The position numbers and the translations under genes are program-made. A stretch of DNA of 64,000 nt from Flavobacterium aciduliphilum. GTDB taxonomy: Bacteria > Bacteroidota > Bacteroidia > Flavobacteriales > Flavobacteriaceae. The stretch covers positions 62,001 to 126,000 of the forward strand of contig NZ_QLSZ01000002.1 in assembly GCF_003268855.1 (NCBI RefSeq), written 5' to 3'. Below, one piece after another: positions 54,872-63,203 of this stretch (position 1 is its first letter; every line of letters begins with the position of its first letter). Under the pieces are notes generated by a model, which was not told the DNA's origin, ran no database searches, and saw nothing but the letters and a program-made list of their open reading frames with translations.

Positions 54872-55945
54872 ATGAATGATACAAATTGGTTGAAAAATTT
54901 TAACGATTCACAACCCCTTATTATTGCTGGACCTTGCAGTGCAGAAACCGAAGACCAAGTTCTTAAAACGGCTCACGAATTAAAAAATTCTAAAGTTTCT
55001 GTTTTTAGAGCTGGAATTTGGAAACCCAGAACAAGACCTGGTGGATTTGAAGGCGTGGGTGAAATAGGTTTAAAATGGTTGCAAAAAGCCAAAGCTGAAA
55101 CGGGCTTGCAAATGGCAGTTGAAGTAGCTACTGCGGCTCATGTTAAGTTAGCTTTAGAACACGATATAGATGTATTGTGGATTGGCGCACGAACAACCGT
55201 CAATCCCTTTGCTGTTCAAGAACTTGCTGAAGCGTTGCAGAATACGGATAAGATTATTTTAGTTAAAAATCCCGTCAATCCCGATTTGAAGTTGTGGATG
55301 GGTGGCGTGGAACGATTTTCACAAGCCAACATCAAAAATTTAGGGGTCATTCATAGAGGATTCTCCACTTATGAGAAAACCAAATACCGCAATAACCCCG
55401 AGTGGCAAATTGCGATTGATTTTAAACATAAATTTCCCAACCTCCCCATGCTTATAGACCCCTCGCACATCACAGGGAATCGGGAGATGATTTTTCAAGT
55501 GACGCAAGAGGCATTAGACTTGAACTATGACGGAATGATTATAGAAACGCATATCGATCCTGATCATGCTTGGAGTGATGCGGCTCAACAAGTTACCCCA
55601 AATCGGCTTAAAGAAATCATTTCGGAATTAGTCATTCGTAAAGAAACAGATGAAACAGACGATTATCAGCAAAAGTTGAAGTTTCTTAGAACTAAAATTG
55701 ACGATTTTGATGCAAAGTTGCTTGATGTGATCGGCAAACGGATGAAAGTAGCAGAGGAAATAGGAGCCTTGAAGAAAGAAAAAAATGTAGCCGTTTTGCA
55801 AAACAAACGATGGAACGAAGTTTTAGAAAAAATGATTGCAGAAGGCACACAAGAAGGACTTAGTGAAGTGTTTATTATCCAATTTTTTAAAGCGATACAT
55901 CAAGAAAGCATCAATCATCAGGAGAAAATATTTAATCAATTGTAA
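54872..55945 (+). CDS. Bifunctional DAHP synthase / chorismate mutase
   Basis: This 357-residue fusion starts the shikimate pathway and diverts chorismate to prephenate. Residues 1-260 form the DAHP synthase barrel (PLIIAGPCSAETEDQV, KPRTRPGGFEGVGE, DPSHITGNREMIFQV). Residues 270-357 form a type II (AroQ) chorismate mutase helix bundle (LRTKIDDFDAKLLDVIGKRM and VAEEIGALKKEKN). The architecture is common in Bacteroidetes; feedback by aromatic amino acids cannot be read from the sequence. Confidence 0.93.
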   Translation: MNDTNWLKNFNDSQPLIIAGPCSAETEDQVLKTAHELKNSKVSVFRAGIWKPRTRPGGFEGVGEIGLKWLQKAKAETGLQMAVEVATAAHVKLALEHDIDVLWIGARTTVNPFAVQELAEALQNTDKIILVKNPVNPDLKLWMGGVERFSQANIKNLGVIHRGFSTYEKTKYRNNPEWQIAIDFKHKFPNLPMLIDPSHITGNREMIFQVTQEALDLNYDGMIIETHIDPDHAWSDAAQQVTPNRLKEIISELVIRKETDETDDYQQKLKFLRTKIDDFDAKLLDVIGKRMKVAEEIGALKKEKNVAVLQNKRWNEVLEKMIAEGTQEGLSEVFIIQFFKAIHQESINHQEKIFNQL

Positions 55946-56023
55946 ATTTTTAATGATGAATTGTAAATTAGAAAATACTATTTTTGTCATTCATAATTCA
56001 TAATTCATAATTCGTAATTCATA
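55946..56023. repeat. ATTCATAATTC tandem repeat up to the rsgA start
   Basis: Five copies or near-copies of CATAATT / CGTAATTCAT fill the 78-base spacer and end directly at the rsgA start codon. It is the same family as at 12820-12881, 63201-63236 and in aroA. Confidence 0.65.
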
Positions 56024-57001
56024 TTGACAGGACTCGTTTATAAATCAACCGGAAGTTTCTATACGGTTAAGACCGAAGACCATTCGGTATATGAATGCCG
56101 TATTAAAGGAAAATTTCGCATCAAAGGCATCAAAAGCACAAACCCTATTGCGGTAGGTGATGTGGTTGATTTTGAACTTGACCAAACTACAGATGAAACC
56201 ATTGGTCAGATACACACGATTCACGATAGGAAAAATTACATCATCAGAAAATCGGTAAATCTTTCCAAACAAACCCATATTATTGCAGCCAATATTGATG
56301 TGGTATTTCTTTTAATTACGATTAATAATCCCCCCACTACTACAAGTTTTATCGATCGGTTTTTGGTCACAGCTGAGGCGTATGGTATTGAGACTGTTTT
56401 AGTTTTTAACAAAATAGATACCTATGACGAAACCATGAAAGAAGAGCAGCTTTATTTGCAATATATCTATTCAGAAATAGGGTATCAATGTTTACAAGTT
56501 TCGGCACAAGAAGGCATAGGAATAGCCGCTTTAAAAGAACAGATGCTAGGAAAGGTATCTATGTTTTCGGGACATTCGGGGGTTGGAAAATCGACTTTGG
56601 TGAATGCTTTAGAGCCTCATTTGAACTTAAAGACCAAAACCATTTCCGAACAAAGCATGCAAGGACAACACACCACAACCTTTGCCGAAATGTATGATTT
56701 AAGTTTTGATGCCAAAATTATAGACACCCCAGGAATCAAAGGTTTTGGAATTGTGGACATGGAAAAGGAAGAAGTGAGCGATTATTTTCCAGAATTTTTC
56801 AAATTAAAATCGGAATGTAAATTCAATAATTGTTTGCACAAAGAAGAACCTCATTGTGCTGTGAAAAAAGCTCTTGAAGAAAATAAAATTGCCTGGTCAC
56901 GTTACAACAGTTATCTAAAAATTTTGGAAGGAGATGACGAACATTACCGCCAAGACATTTATAATGACGACCGAATTGCTAGTGATGAAACGAGGAAATA
57001 A
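56024..57001 (+). CDS. rsgA: Ribosome small-subunit GTPase RsgA
   Basis: This 325-residue circularly permuted GTPase helps mature the 30S subunit. It has an OB-fold N-terminus (IKGKFRIKGIKSTNPIAVGD), the NKID (G4) motif before the P-loop GHSGVGKST (G1), then DTPG (G3), and a C-terminal zinc-binding CKFNNCLHKEEPHC. The start is TTG at 56024; an in-frame stop lies two codons upstream, and no ATG fits the family start TGLVYKSTG. The AT-rich repeat runs right up to this codon. Confidence 0.94.
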   Translation: MTGLVYKSTGSFYTVKTEDHSVYECRIKGKFRIKGIKSTNPIAVGDVVDFELDQTTDETIGQIHTIHDRKNYIIRKSVNLSKQTHIIAANIDVVFLLITINNPPTTTSFIDRFLVTAEAYGIETVLVFNKIDTYDETMKEEQLYLQYIYSEIGYQCLQVSAQEGIGIAALKEQMLGKVSMFSGHSGVGKSTLVNALEPHLNLKTKTISEQSMQGQHTTTFAEMYDLSFDAKIIDTPGIKGFGIVDMEKEEVSDYFPEFFKLKSECKFNNCLHKEEPHCAVKKALEENKIAWSRYNSYLKILEGDDEHYRQDIYNDDRIASDETRK

Positions 57002-57021
57002 GTATTCGGTTTTTAGTCTCA

Positions 57022-57443
57022 GTCACTGCGAGGCACGAAGCAGTCTTATCAAGTTAGCCTAAACTATGTAAGATTGCTTCATTCCTCACAATGTCTATAA
57101 ATAAAAAATTATGAAACCAGGATTTATTTACATTGTAACAAATAAGAACAATACAACTTTATATATTGGTGTAACTTCCAATTTACCCAAGAGAATTTTA
57201 GAACATAAAGAAAAGCGATACAAAAATTCCTTTTCAGCACGGTATAATTTAGATAAATTGGTTTACTTTGAACAATTTCAAATGATTCGCGATGCTATAA
57301 GAAGGGAAAAACAATTAAAAGGAGGAAACAGAGCAGTTAAACTTAATTTAATCAACAATTTCAATCCTGATTGGAACGATTTATATGATGAAATTAAAGA
57401 TAGTATGATAATTTGATAAGATTGCTTCGTGCCTCGCAATGAC
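57022..57443. mobile_element. Miniature element: 31-bp inverted repeats flanking a GIY-YIG gene
   Basis: The left end (57022-57052) and right end (57413-57443) are reverse complements at 29 of 31 positions; each contains GCGAGGCACGAAGCA or its complement. An internal copy at 57068-57095 forms a hairpin with the left end. The GIY-YIG gene fills the interior and its stop codon lies in the right repeat. No clear target-site duplication is seen. Confidence 0.75.
57111..57416 (+). CDS. Small GIY-YIG nuclease
   Basis: A 101-residue single-domain GIY-YIG protein. It has FIYIVTNKNNTTLYIGVTSN, the catalytic arginine in NLPKRILEHK and the tyrosine/glutamate region YFEQFQMIRDAIRREKQLKG. It resembles UvrC-N-like and homing-type nucleases and is fully intact. 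It lies inside 31-bp inverted repeats between rsgA and dtd, two core genes, so it is likely mobile. The substrate is unknown. Confidence 0.9.
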   Translation: MKPGFIYIVTNKNNTTLYIGVTSNLPKRILEHKEKRYKNSFSARYNLDKLVYFEQFQMIRDAIRREKQLKGGNRAVKLNLINNFNPDWNDLYDEIKDSMII

Positions 57444-57450
57444 TTAACTA

Positions 57451-57903
57451 ATGAAAGCAGTAATACAAAGAGTTTCTCAATCTTCAGTAACAATAGAAAA
57501 CAAAATAGTAGCCAAAATCCAAAAAGGATTGTTGGTTTTACTTGGGATTGAAGAAGCTGATGCTCATGAAGACGTCGTTTGGTTGGCATCTAAAATTGCC
57601 AATCTTCGCATTTTTGGAGATGAAAATGAGGTGATGAATCGGTCTTTAAAAGACATCGATGGAGAGGTAATCGTTGTGAGTCAATTTACACTTCATGCCC
57701 TAACAAAAAAAGGGAATCGCCCATCCTATATAAAAGCTGCAAAACCCGATAGTGCCATTCCACTATATGAAAAATTTGTTTCTCAAATGGAACTAGAAAT
57801 TGGTAAAAAAGTTCAAACAGGACAATTTGGAGCCGACATGAAAGTGTCATTACTAAATGATGGCCCTGTGACAATTATTATTGATACAAAAAATAAAGAG
57901 TAA
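57451..57903 (+). CDS. dtd: D-aminoacyl-tRNA deacylase
   Basis: This 150-residue enzyme removes D-amino acids from tRNA. It starts MKAVIQRVSQSSVTIE and carries VVSQFTLHA (catalytic SQFTL) and the NDGPVTIIIDT tail with the cis-proline Gly-Pro motif. Length is normal. In related genomes I expect it beside the MazG-like gene and aroA; here about 5 kb of accessory DNA intervenes. Confidence 0.95.
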   Translation: MKAVIQRVSQSSVTIENKIVAKIQKGLLVLLGIEEADAHEDVVWLASKIANLRIFGDENEVMNRSLKDIDGEVIVVSQFTLHALTKKGNRPSYIKAAKPDSAIPLYEKFVSQMELEIGKKVQTGQFGADMKVSLLNDGPVTIIIDTKNKE

Positions 57904-57907
57904 AAAC

Positions 57908-57944
57908 AGTGAACATTGCACCGTTTAAAAGTGTAACGTTCACT
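57908..57944. terminator. Terminator-like hairpin between dtd and the convergent small gene
   Basis: AGTGAACATTGCAC pairs with GTGTAACGTTCACT at 13 of 14 positions including one wobble. T-runs are weak, but the location between converging genes fits termination. Confidence 0.55.
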
Positions 57945-57968
57945 ATTTAGTCATGATTTACAAATCGC

Positions 57969-58343
57969 TTATTCTTTTGCCTTTTTGGTAGGTTTACTGT
58001 CGTCAACAACCAAACCATATTCACCTAAAACTTTTGGGTTTTTTGCATAAATACTTTTGAGTAGTTGAGCGCTGTTTTGAACAATAGCTCTAATGGCTGG
58101 CAAATCAATGTCTCGTTGACGGTAATATTGCTCGGCTTGTTTTGAAGCTTCTTCTGCCTTCTCGTGGTTGGTTTTGCAAGGAATTACTTTGGGACCTTCT
58201 GTAGCCCAGCTAAAATCTTGTTGCGCATTGAGGGGTGATGTCGCTCCATCTTCTTGATGTTTTTTGTAAATTTTGTTAGCTAACTCTAACAATTCTGCGG
58301 GATTTTTAGGAAGAATAATTCTTCCTGTGGTTCTTGTTGCCAT
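57969..58343 (-). CDS. Small uncharacterised protein
   Basis: A 124-residue soluble protein beginning MATRTTGRIILPKNPAELLELA with helical, charged middle (KAEEASKQAEQYYRQRD) and a conserved-looking end KNPKVLGEYGLVVDDSKPTKKAKE. I recall similar small Bacteroidetes proteins without known function, but cannot check. A good minus-strand promoter precedes it. It opens the accessory island downstream of dtd. Confidence 0.7.
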   Translation of the reverse strand: MATRTTGRIILPKNPAELLELANKIYKKHQEDGATSPLNAQQDFSWATEGPKVIPCKTNHEKAEEASKQAEQYYRQRDIDLPAIRAIVQNSAQLLKSIYAKNPKVLGEYGLVVDDSKPTKKAKE

Positions 58344-58548
58344 GGTTTAAAGAATTAAAATTAATATTTAGAAATAATGGTTATTCAAAAATAAAAATAA
58401 AACATATATTTAACAAAAATATTTGTATAAAATAATTAATATGTTTTAATTATTGATTATTAAATAAAAAATAAACATAAAATCTAAATATAATATAAAA
58501 ATAAATAATAAGAATAAGGCAGGAAATGATAATTATATCAAAAGAAAC
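58344..58548. other. Very AT-rich non-coding spacer
   Basis: About 200 bases of almost pure A/T with a minus-strand promoter for the 124-residue gene. Nothing else is recognised before the 21-bp array. Confidence 0.5.
58386..58417 (-). promoter_or_regulatory. Promoter of the 124-residue gene
   Basis: On the minus strand TTTG (58417-58414) and exact -7 TATTTTTG (58393-58386) are spaced 20 bases, about 43 bases before the ATG. Confidence 0.5.
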
Positions 58549-58728
58549 ATGGTAGACGGCATCGGCAACGTTGTATTTGTCATCGGAAACATTGTATTTG
58601 CCAAAATAAACCTTGTAGATGCTATCTGCAACTTTGTTTTTAATATCTACAACATGGTAAATGCTATTGGCAACCTTGTTTTTAGCATCTACAACCTTGT
58701 TTTTGTTAACGGCTACAATTTGGAATAA
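58540..58728 (+). repeat. Second 21-bp tandem array, with a 59-codon heptad-repeat frame
   Basis: Nine units start every 21 bases at 58540, 58561, 58582, 58603, 58624, 58645, 58666, 58687 and 58708. Eight of the nine share AACnnnGT(A/T) at the same position. The frame ATG 58549 to TAA 58726-58728 reads 7-residue repeats: IGNVVFV, IGNIVFA, KINLVDA, ICNFVFN, IYNMVNA, IGNLVFS, IYNLVFV. The opposite strand is also open. Whether the DNA or a 59-residue hydrophobic peptide is the functional entity is unclear. The unit sequence differs from the array at 30745 but the period is identical. Confidence 0.8.
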
Positions 58729-58774
58729 AATTTTTCGTTTTAAAAGGAAACAACACTCTAGAAATCTTTATGCT

Positions 58775-59260
58775 ATGACACTTTTTCATAAACTCTTTCA
58801 TAAACCAGAAAACGAAAAAGAGATGAAATTGCTCTACCATTATTTAGCAATACTCAATCATTTTATTCAAGAAAAAGAGCACATCTATACCAACCCCAAA
58901 GGCGAACGTTTTGTTTTGACAAAATATGGGTTTTATCCCGTGGAACAATACAATCTACAACTCAAAGTGGAGCGTCAAGAAAGAAGAATCCAAGAGCTAG
59001 AACAAAAAAACAAGAGTCAAGATTTAAAAATAGATGAACTCATGTTGGATGTAAAAGTCAGTAAAAAACAATATAACGAACTCTTTGCTACCCATCAACT
59101 GCTTAAAAAAAGATATGATAAAGCTATAACTGGAATCATTTCTTTGCAAGAAACACTAAGCACTACCAAAAGAGAATTAAAGAACCAAACCAAAACACTA
59201 AACTATTTAAGAAAGGGAATGCTCTATGTTATTGGGAAATCAAAAAAAAGAAACCCTTAA
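58775..59260 (+). CDS. Coiled-coil protein of unknown function
   Basis: A 161-residue charged protein starting MTLFHKLFHKPENEKEMKLL. The N-terminal part has a small folded-looking segment (GERFVLTKYGFYPVEQYN). A long coiled coil covers about 75-145 (LKVERQERRIQELEQKNKS). A longer start within the array (58661) would add hydrophobic residues encoded by the repeat, so I prefer the ATG at 58775. No family is recognised. It lies directly after the 21-bp array. Confidence 0.7.
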   Translation: MTLFHKLFHKPENEKEMKLLYHYLAILNHFIQEKEHIYTNPKGERFVLTKYGFYPVEQYNLQLKVERQERRIQELEQKNKSQDLKIDELMLDVKVSKKQYNELFATHQLLKKRYDKAITGIISLQETLSTTKRELKNQTKTLNYLRKGMLYVIGKSKKRNP

Positions 59261-59326
59261 AAAAAAAGACTCTATTAAAGCTACATAATTCCATACAAAT
59301 CTTTTCAGCAATAATGATAAAACCTT

Positions 59327-59334
59327 TATATTTG
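59327..59334 (+). promoter_or_regulatory. -7 element upstream of the methyltransferase gene
   Basis: TATATTTG is an exact TAnnTTTG about 90 bases before the ATG; a matching -33 box is not clear. Confidence 0.35.
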
Positions 59335-59422
59335 AAAATCCTATTTGCGTTTGATATTCTTACAAATCTTGTTTCGGATTCAAAATCTGATAGGGTTGAA
59401 AAAATATAAAACCTTGTAAAAG

Positions 59423-61822
59423 ATGACACTTTACGAAAAATTACAAAACACCCATAGCGAAGAAGACGTAAAAGATGTATATATCAAAGCGCTTGGACTG
59501 AAAAGCTTTAGTAAAAACCTCATAGATATACAAACCAACGAAATATGGTTTGAAGCCAAAGATGGGTACAAATACAGTACCTATCAAATGTTTACCCAAT
59601 TGTTGCATTATGTGCAACAAGCCCTAGACAAAGGCGAAGCTATACCGCCTTTTCTCTGCGTTATTGATACCAAAAAAGCGGCTATTATGAAAACGGCAGA
59701 TGCCCTGCCGCTCATCAGTAATAAAAAACAACCCATCAAATGGGGTAAAAGTGCAAGTGGCTATACTCAAGAAGCACTCGATGTAGTAAGTGCTTATATT
59801 GGAACATACCTCGTGAGTTTTAAAATAGAAACCCACGAAGAGGAGTTTATAAACACGATTAAAAACGCCATCAAAACAGGCGATATCATCCGTACGCAAA
59901 TAACGCCCGATAACCTGAAACAAGTATTTGACAAATGGGTATTGATGATAGGACAAGAAATAAAAGACGTAGCTCCTGAAGAATACGCTTTATTGTTTTT
60001 TGCCGATATTATGAGCGATGGTACCGTGAGCACCCATGCCAACCTGCCCGCCGAACTCTTGCATAGAGGCAATGCTCCCGTATTCATGCTCAACAATAAA
60101 ATATACGAGCTAGGCAACCGGGAAGGCTACCGACAATTTTGGGCTATTTACCACCGACCACCCAAAGCCGAATACAGAAACTATTTGCTGGAACGACGAG
60201 ATAGTTTGATACCACTAGACGAGCGCAGTTTTAAAGGAGCTTATTATACCCCATTGAATGTAGTAGACAAAGCCTACGACAAACTCGCCGAAACACTAGG
60301 AGAAAATTGGCAAAAAAACTACATTGTTTGGGATATGTGTTGTGGTGTGGGTAATCTAGAAGTGAAACACTCCAACCCACGCAACATATACATGAGCACG
60401 CTAGACCAAGCCGATGTAGATGTAATGAAAGCCACCAAAACCTGTGTAGCCGCCACACGTTTTCAATATGATTATTTGAATGATGATATTACCGATGATG
60501 GCACGATTGATTATAGTTTGACCAACAAAGTGCCGCAAGGATTACGTGATGCCATAGCCCAAGGAAAAAAGATATTGGTATTGATTAATCCGCCGTATGC
60601 GGAGAGTGGTAGCGGTATAGGTAAAGGAGATGAAAATAAAAAAGAGGTTGAACAAACAAAAATAAATACTTTAATGAAAACCCAAGAATTGGGTTATGCT
60701 AGTAAAGAGTTGTTTGTACAGTTCTTAGTTCGAATTTCAAAAGAAATACCATCTGCTAAACTTGCCATGTTTAGTACATTAAAATATGTCAATGCTCCTA
60801 ACTTTGAAAGATTTAGAGAATTTTGGAAAGCCAATTATTTAGGAGGTTTTGTGGTGCATAGCAAAGCTTTTGATGGATTAAAGGGAAATTTTCCGATTGG
60901 TTTTTTGGTATGGAAAACAGATATGTTATCAACTAAAAGAATAGATATCACCGAAATAAAAACTGAAGTTTTAGATAAAAAAGCCAAACCCATAGGTGAA
61001 AAATCATTTTATAATTTACCAAATAAAATATTTTTAAATAGTTGGATGAAAAAATCAAAAACCAATAATGAATTGGCTTTGCCTTTATCAAATGCTATTA
61101 AAGTTTCAAATAATCCAAGAAAAAAAATGTCTTGTGACAATATGAAAGGTTTTCTATTCGCAGGAAATAATGATTTTCAAAATGCGCAGACGGGAACATT
61201 ATTAACTTCATCAATATATACTGGTCGTAATGGTGGAGGTGTTTATTTAGATGACAAAAACCTTTGGCAAGCAGCCATAGTCTTTTCAGTTAGACGATTA
61301 GTAAAACCCACTTGGCTCAATGATAGAGACCAGTTTTTAATCCCAACCGAGCCCTTAACAGATGAATTTAAAAACGATTGTTTACTTTGGATGTTGTTTA
61401 ATGGTAGTAATCTAACAGCCAGTGCCAACGATCTCGAATGGAACGGCAAGAAATGGAGCATCGTGAATCATTTTATACCCTTTACCGAAGAAGAAGTAGG
61501 CGCAAATGATCGTTTTGAAAGTGATTTTATGGTGCAGTACCTAAAAGATAAAAAACTATCCACAGAAGCCAAAGCTGTTTTGAAAGAAGGAAAAAAACTA
61601 TGGCAAGCCTACTTTGCCCACACCGATGTGAGAGCCGTGCGTGAAGAACTCAAACTCAACCGCCCCGATGTAGGTTGGTATCAAGTGCGTAATGCCTTAA
61701 AAAGAAGAAATGAAAGTGGCGATTTTGCGCCAATATCATTTAAACCTTTTGAGGAAGCCTATAAAACCTTGACAGAAAAACTACAACCTATGGTTTATGA
61801 ATTGGGGTTTTTGAAGGTGTAA
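59423..61822 (+). CDS. Large N6-adenine DNA methyltransferase with nuclease-like N-terminus (type IIG-like)
   Basis: A 799-residue protein. The N-terminal ~100 residues contain ID (residue 35) followed by FEAK (residues 43-46), a D...ExK arrangement like PD-(D/E)XK nucleases. The methyltransferase core has SAM motif I VWDMCCGVGN near residue 303 and the adenine-specific catalytic motif INPPY near 388. The C-terminal third should hold target recognition. This is the plan of single-chain restriction-modification enzymes. The middle (about 60640-61380) is visibly more AT-rich than its flanks. An adjacent separate restriction gene is absent; the DUF2971 gene starts 10 bases after its stop. Confidence 0.8.
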   Translation: MTLYEKLQNTHSEEDVKDVYIKALGLKSFSKNLIDIQTNEIWFEAKDGYKYSTYQMFTQLLHYVQQALDKGEAIPPFLCVIDTKKAAIMKTADALPLISNKKQPIKWGKSASGYTQEALDVVSAYIGTYLVSFKIETHEEEFINTIKNAIKTGDIIRTQITPDNLKQVFDKWVLMIGQEIKDVAPEEYALLFFADIMSDGTVSTHANLPAELLHRGNAPVFMLNNKIYELGNREGYRQFWAIYHRPPKAEYRNYLLERRDSLIPLDERSFKGAYYTPLNVVDKAYDKLAETLGENWQKNYIVWDMCCGVGNLEVKHSNPRNIYMSTLDQADVDVMKATKTCVAATRFQYDYLNDDITDDGTIDYSLTNKVPQGLRDAIAQGKKILVLINPPYAESGSGIGKGDENKKEVEQTKINTLMKTQELGYASKELFVQFLVRISKEIPSAKLAMFSTLKYVNAPNFERFREFWKANYLGGFVVHSKAFDGLKGNFPIGFLVWKTDMLSTKRIDITEIKTEVLDKKAKPIGEKSFYNLPNKIFLNSWMKKSKTNNELALPLSNAIKVSNNPRKKMSCDNMKGFLFAGNNDFQNAQTGTLLTSSIYTGRNGGGVYLDDKNLWQAAIVFSVRRLVKPTWLNDRDQFLIPTEPLTDEFKNDCLLWMLFNGSNLTASANDLEWNGKKWSIVNHFIPFTEEEVGANDRFESDFMVQYLKDKKLSTEAKAVLKEGKKLWQAYFAHTDVRAVREELKLNRPDVGWYQVRNALKRRNESGDFAPISFKPFEEAYKTLTEKLQPMVYELGFLKV

Positions 61823-61832
61823 ATTTTTTATT

Positions 61833-62858
61833 ATGAAAATTCAAAATAATGAAGATGCTAGTCAAATGGCAGATAAATTTTTAGATGTTGTTTTTAAACC
61901 TTTTTTTCCAAAAGCAAGATACAAGTCTAAATTTATGATGAGTGGCGAAAGTCCGCCAACAAGTTTTAAGGGAGAAATTTCAAATGAGAATTTATTTGAT
62001 GAGACAAAGTATAAACTAGAACCAAAAAAAGAATTATTACATTTTACAACTTTACAAGGTTTAAATTCTATATTAGAAACTGGTTATTTTAGACTTTCTT
62101 CCATTGAAAATTTATCAGACAATCTAGAATTGATTTTAGGTCTGAATAGAATGAAGGAAGAATTAAATATTGAAATTAGTGATGATACTATATCCAATTT
62201 AAAACAAAATATTTTTTGTTTATCAAGTTGTTTAAATACTCCAGAAACTATTACTGATACCTATATGTGGGAAAACTATAGTAACAGAGGTTCTGGAGCT
62301 GTATTAGTATTTGAAGTAGAAAATGTTAATTTAAATTTGTTATTTGGCAAAGTTTTATATGGTAATGAAAACTTGACAATTTTTGATGATTTAAAGAATA
62401 GCATAATTAAACATAAAAATAATTTTGGTGGCTTTATGCCAAATAATCTTTATGAAATGATGTCTAAAATTTTTTGTTTTCACAAAGCAAATAAGTTTCA
62501 CAGGGAAAATGAAGTAAGGTTGTTAATTAAGGAAAATAAAAATAATATTTATGATGATCATAACAATTTATTCATTGATAAAATAATAAATAGTCAGAAT
62601 GAAGTTCGTTACATATATAAATTAGTTTTACAAGAAAGAATAGAAGATTGGTACAATAAAAATTATAGCCATAGAGAAAATATAACTTTAGAGGATGCAC
62701 AACAGAAGTTGCCTAAAATTAAAATTAAAAAAATTGTTTTAGGATATAACATTAAAAACACTTACGAAATTAGACAGTTTTTAATTGAAAAAAGAAAAAA
62801 ATTAAGCATGAACTTTGACATAGAAATAATAAACAGTGACTTGCAATTTTTTACTTAA
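61833..62858 (+). CDS. DUF2971 domain protein
   Basis: A 341-residue protein with the DUF2971 pattern: LLHFTTLQGLNSILETGYF, RLSSIENLSDNLE, FCLSSCLNTPETITDTYMW then ENYSNRGSGAVLVFEVE. The N-terminal ~60 residues are not part of that domain. The HxT...S...W-x-Y-x-x-x-G order vaguely recalls ADP-ribosyltransferase-like folds, which is inference only. DUF2971 genes often sit near defence genes. It probably shares the methyltransferase transcript, 10 bases downstream. Confidence 0.75.
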   Translation: MKIQNNEDASQMADKFLDVVFKPFFPKARYKSKFMMSGESPPTSFKGEISNENLFDETKYKLEPKKELLHFTTLQGLNSILETGYFRLSSIENLSDNLELILGLNRMKEELNIEISDDTISNLKQNIFCLSSCLNTPETITDTYMWENYSNRGSGAVLVFEVENVNLNLLFGKVLYGNENLTIFDDLKNSIIKHKNNFGGFMPNNLYEMMSKIFCFHKANKFHRENEVRLLIKENKNNIYDDHNNLFIDKIINSQNEVRYIYKLVLQERIEDWYNKNYSHRENITLEDAQQKLPKIKIKKIVLGYNIKNTYEIRQFLIEKRKKLSMNFDIEIINSDLQFFT

Positions 62859-62876
62859 AAATAAAAAAGATATAAC

Positions 62877-63203
62877 ATGAACCTAAAAAACGCCCAACAC
62901 GAAGTAGACGCTTGGATAAAAAACCACGGTGTGCGCTACTTTAATGAATTGACTAACATGGCTCAACTTACCGAAGAAGTAGGAGAAGTAGCTCGCATCA
63001 TAGCGCGTCGTTATGGTGAACAATCCGAAAAAGAAAGTGACAAAAACAAAGACCTTGGCGAAGAACTAGCCGATGTGGTTTTTGTAGTCTTATGCCTTGC
63101 CAACCAAACCGGCGTCGATTTGCAAGCGGCTTTCGATAAAAAAATGGATTTAAAAACCAAACGCGACCACGATAGGCACCATAATAATGAAAAACTAAAA
63201 TAA
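62877..63203 (+). CDS. MazG-like nucleotide pyrophosphohydrolase
   Basis: A 108-residue all-helical protein with the MazG metal motif: LTEEVGEVARIIARR (ExxE) and LGEELADVVFVVLCLAN (ExxD). It hydrolyses non-canonical nucleoside triphosphates in this family. In Flavobacteria a gene like this usually lies between dtd and aroA, so it marks the right border of the inserted island. Confidence 0.88.
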   Translation: MNLKNAQHEVDAWIKNHGVRYFNELTNMAQLTEEVGEVARIIARRYGEQSEKESDKNKDLGEELADVVFVVLCLANQTGVDLQAAFDKKMDLKTKRDHDRHHNNEKLK

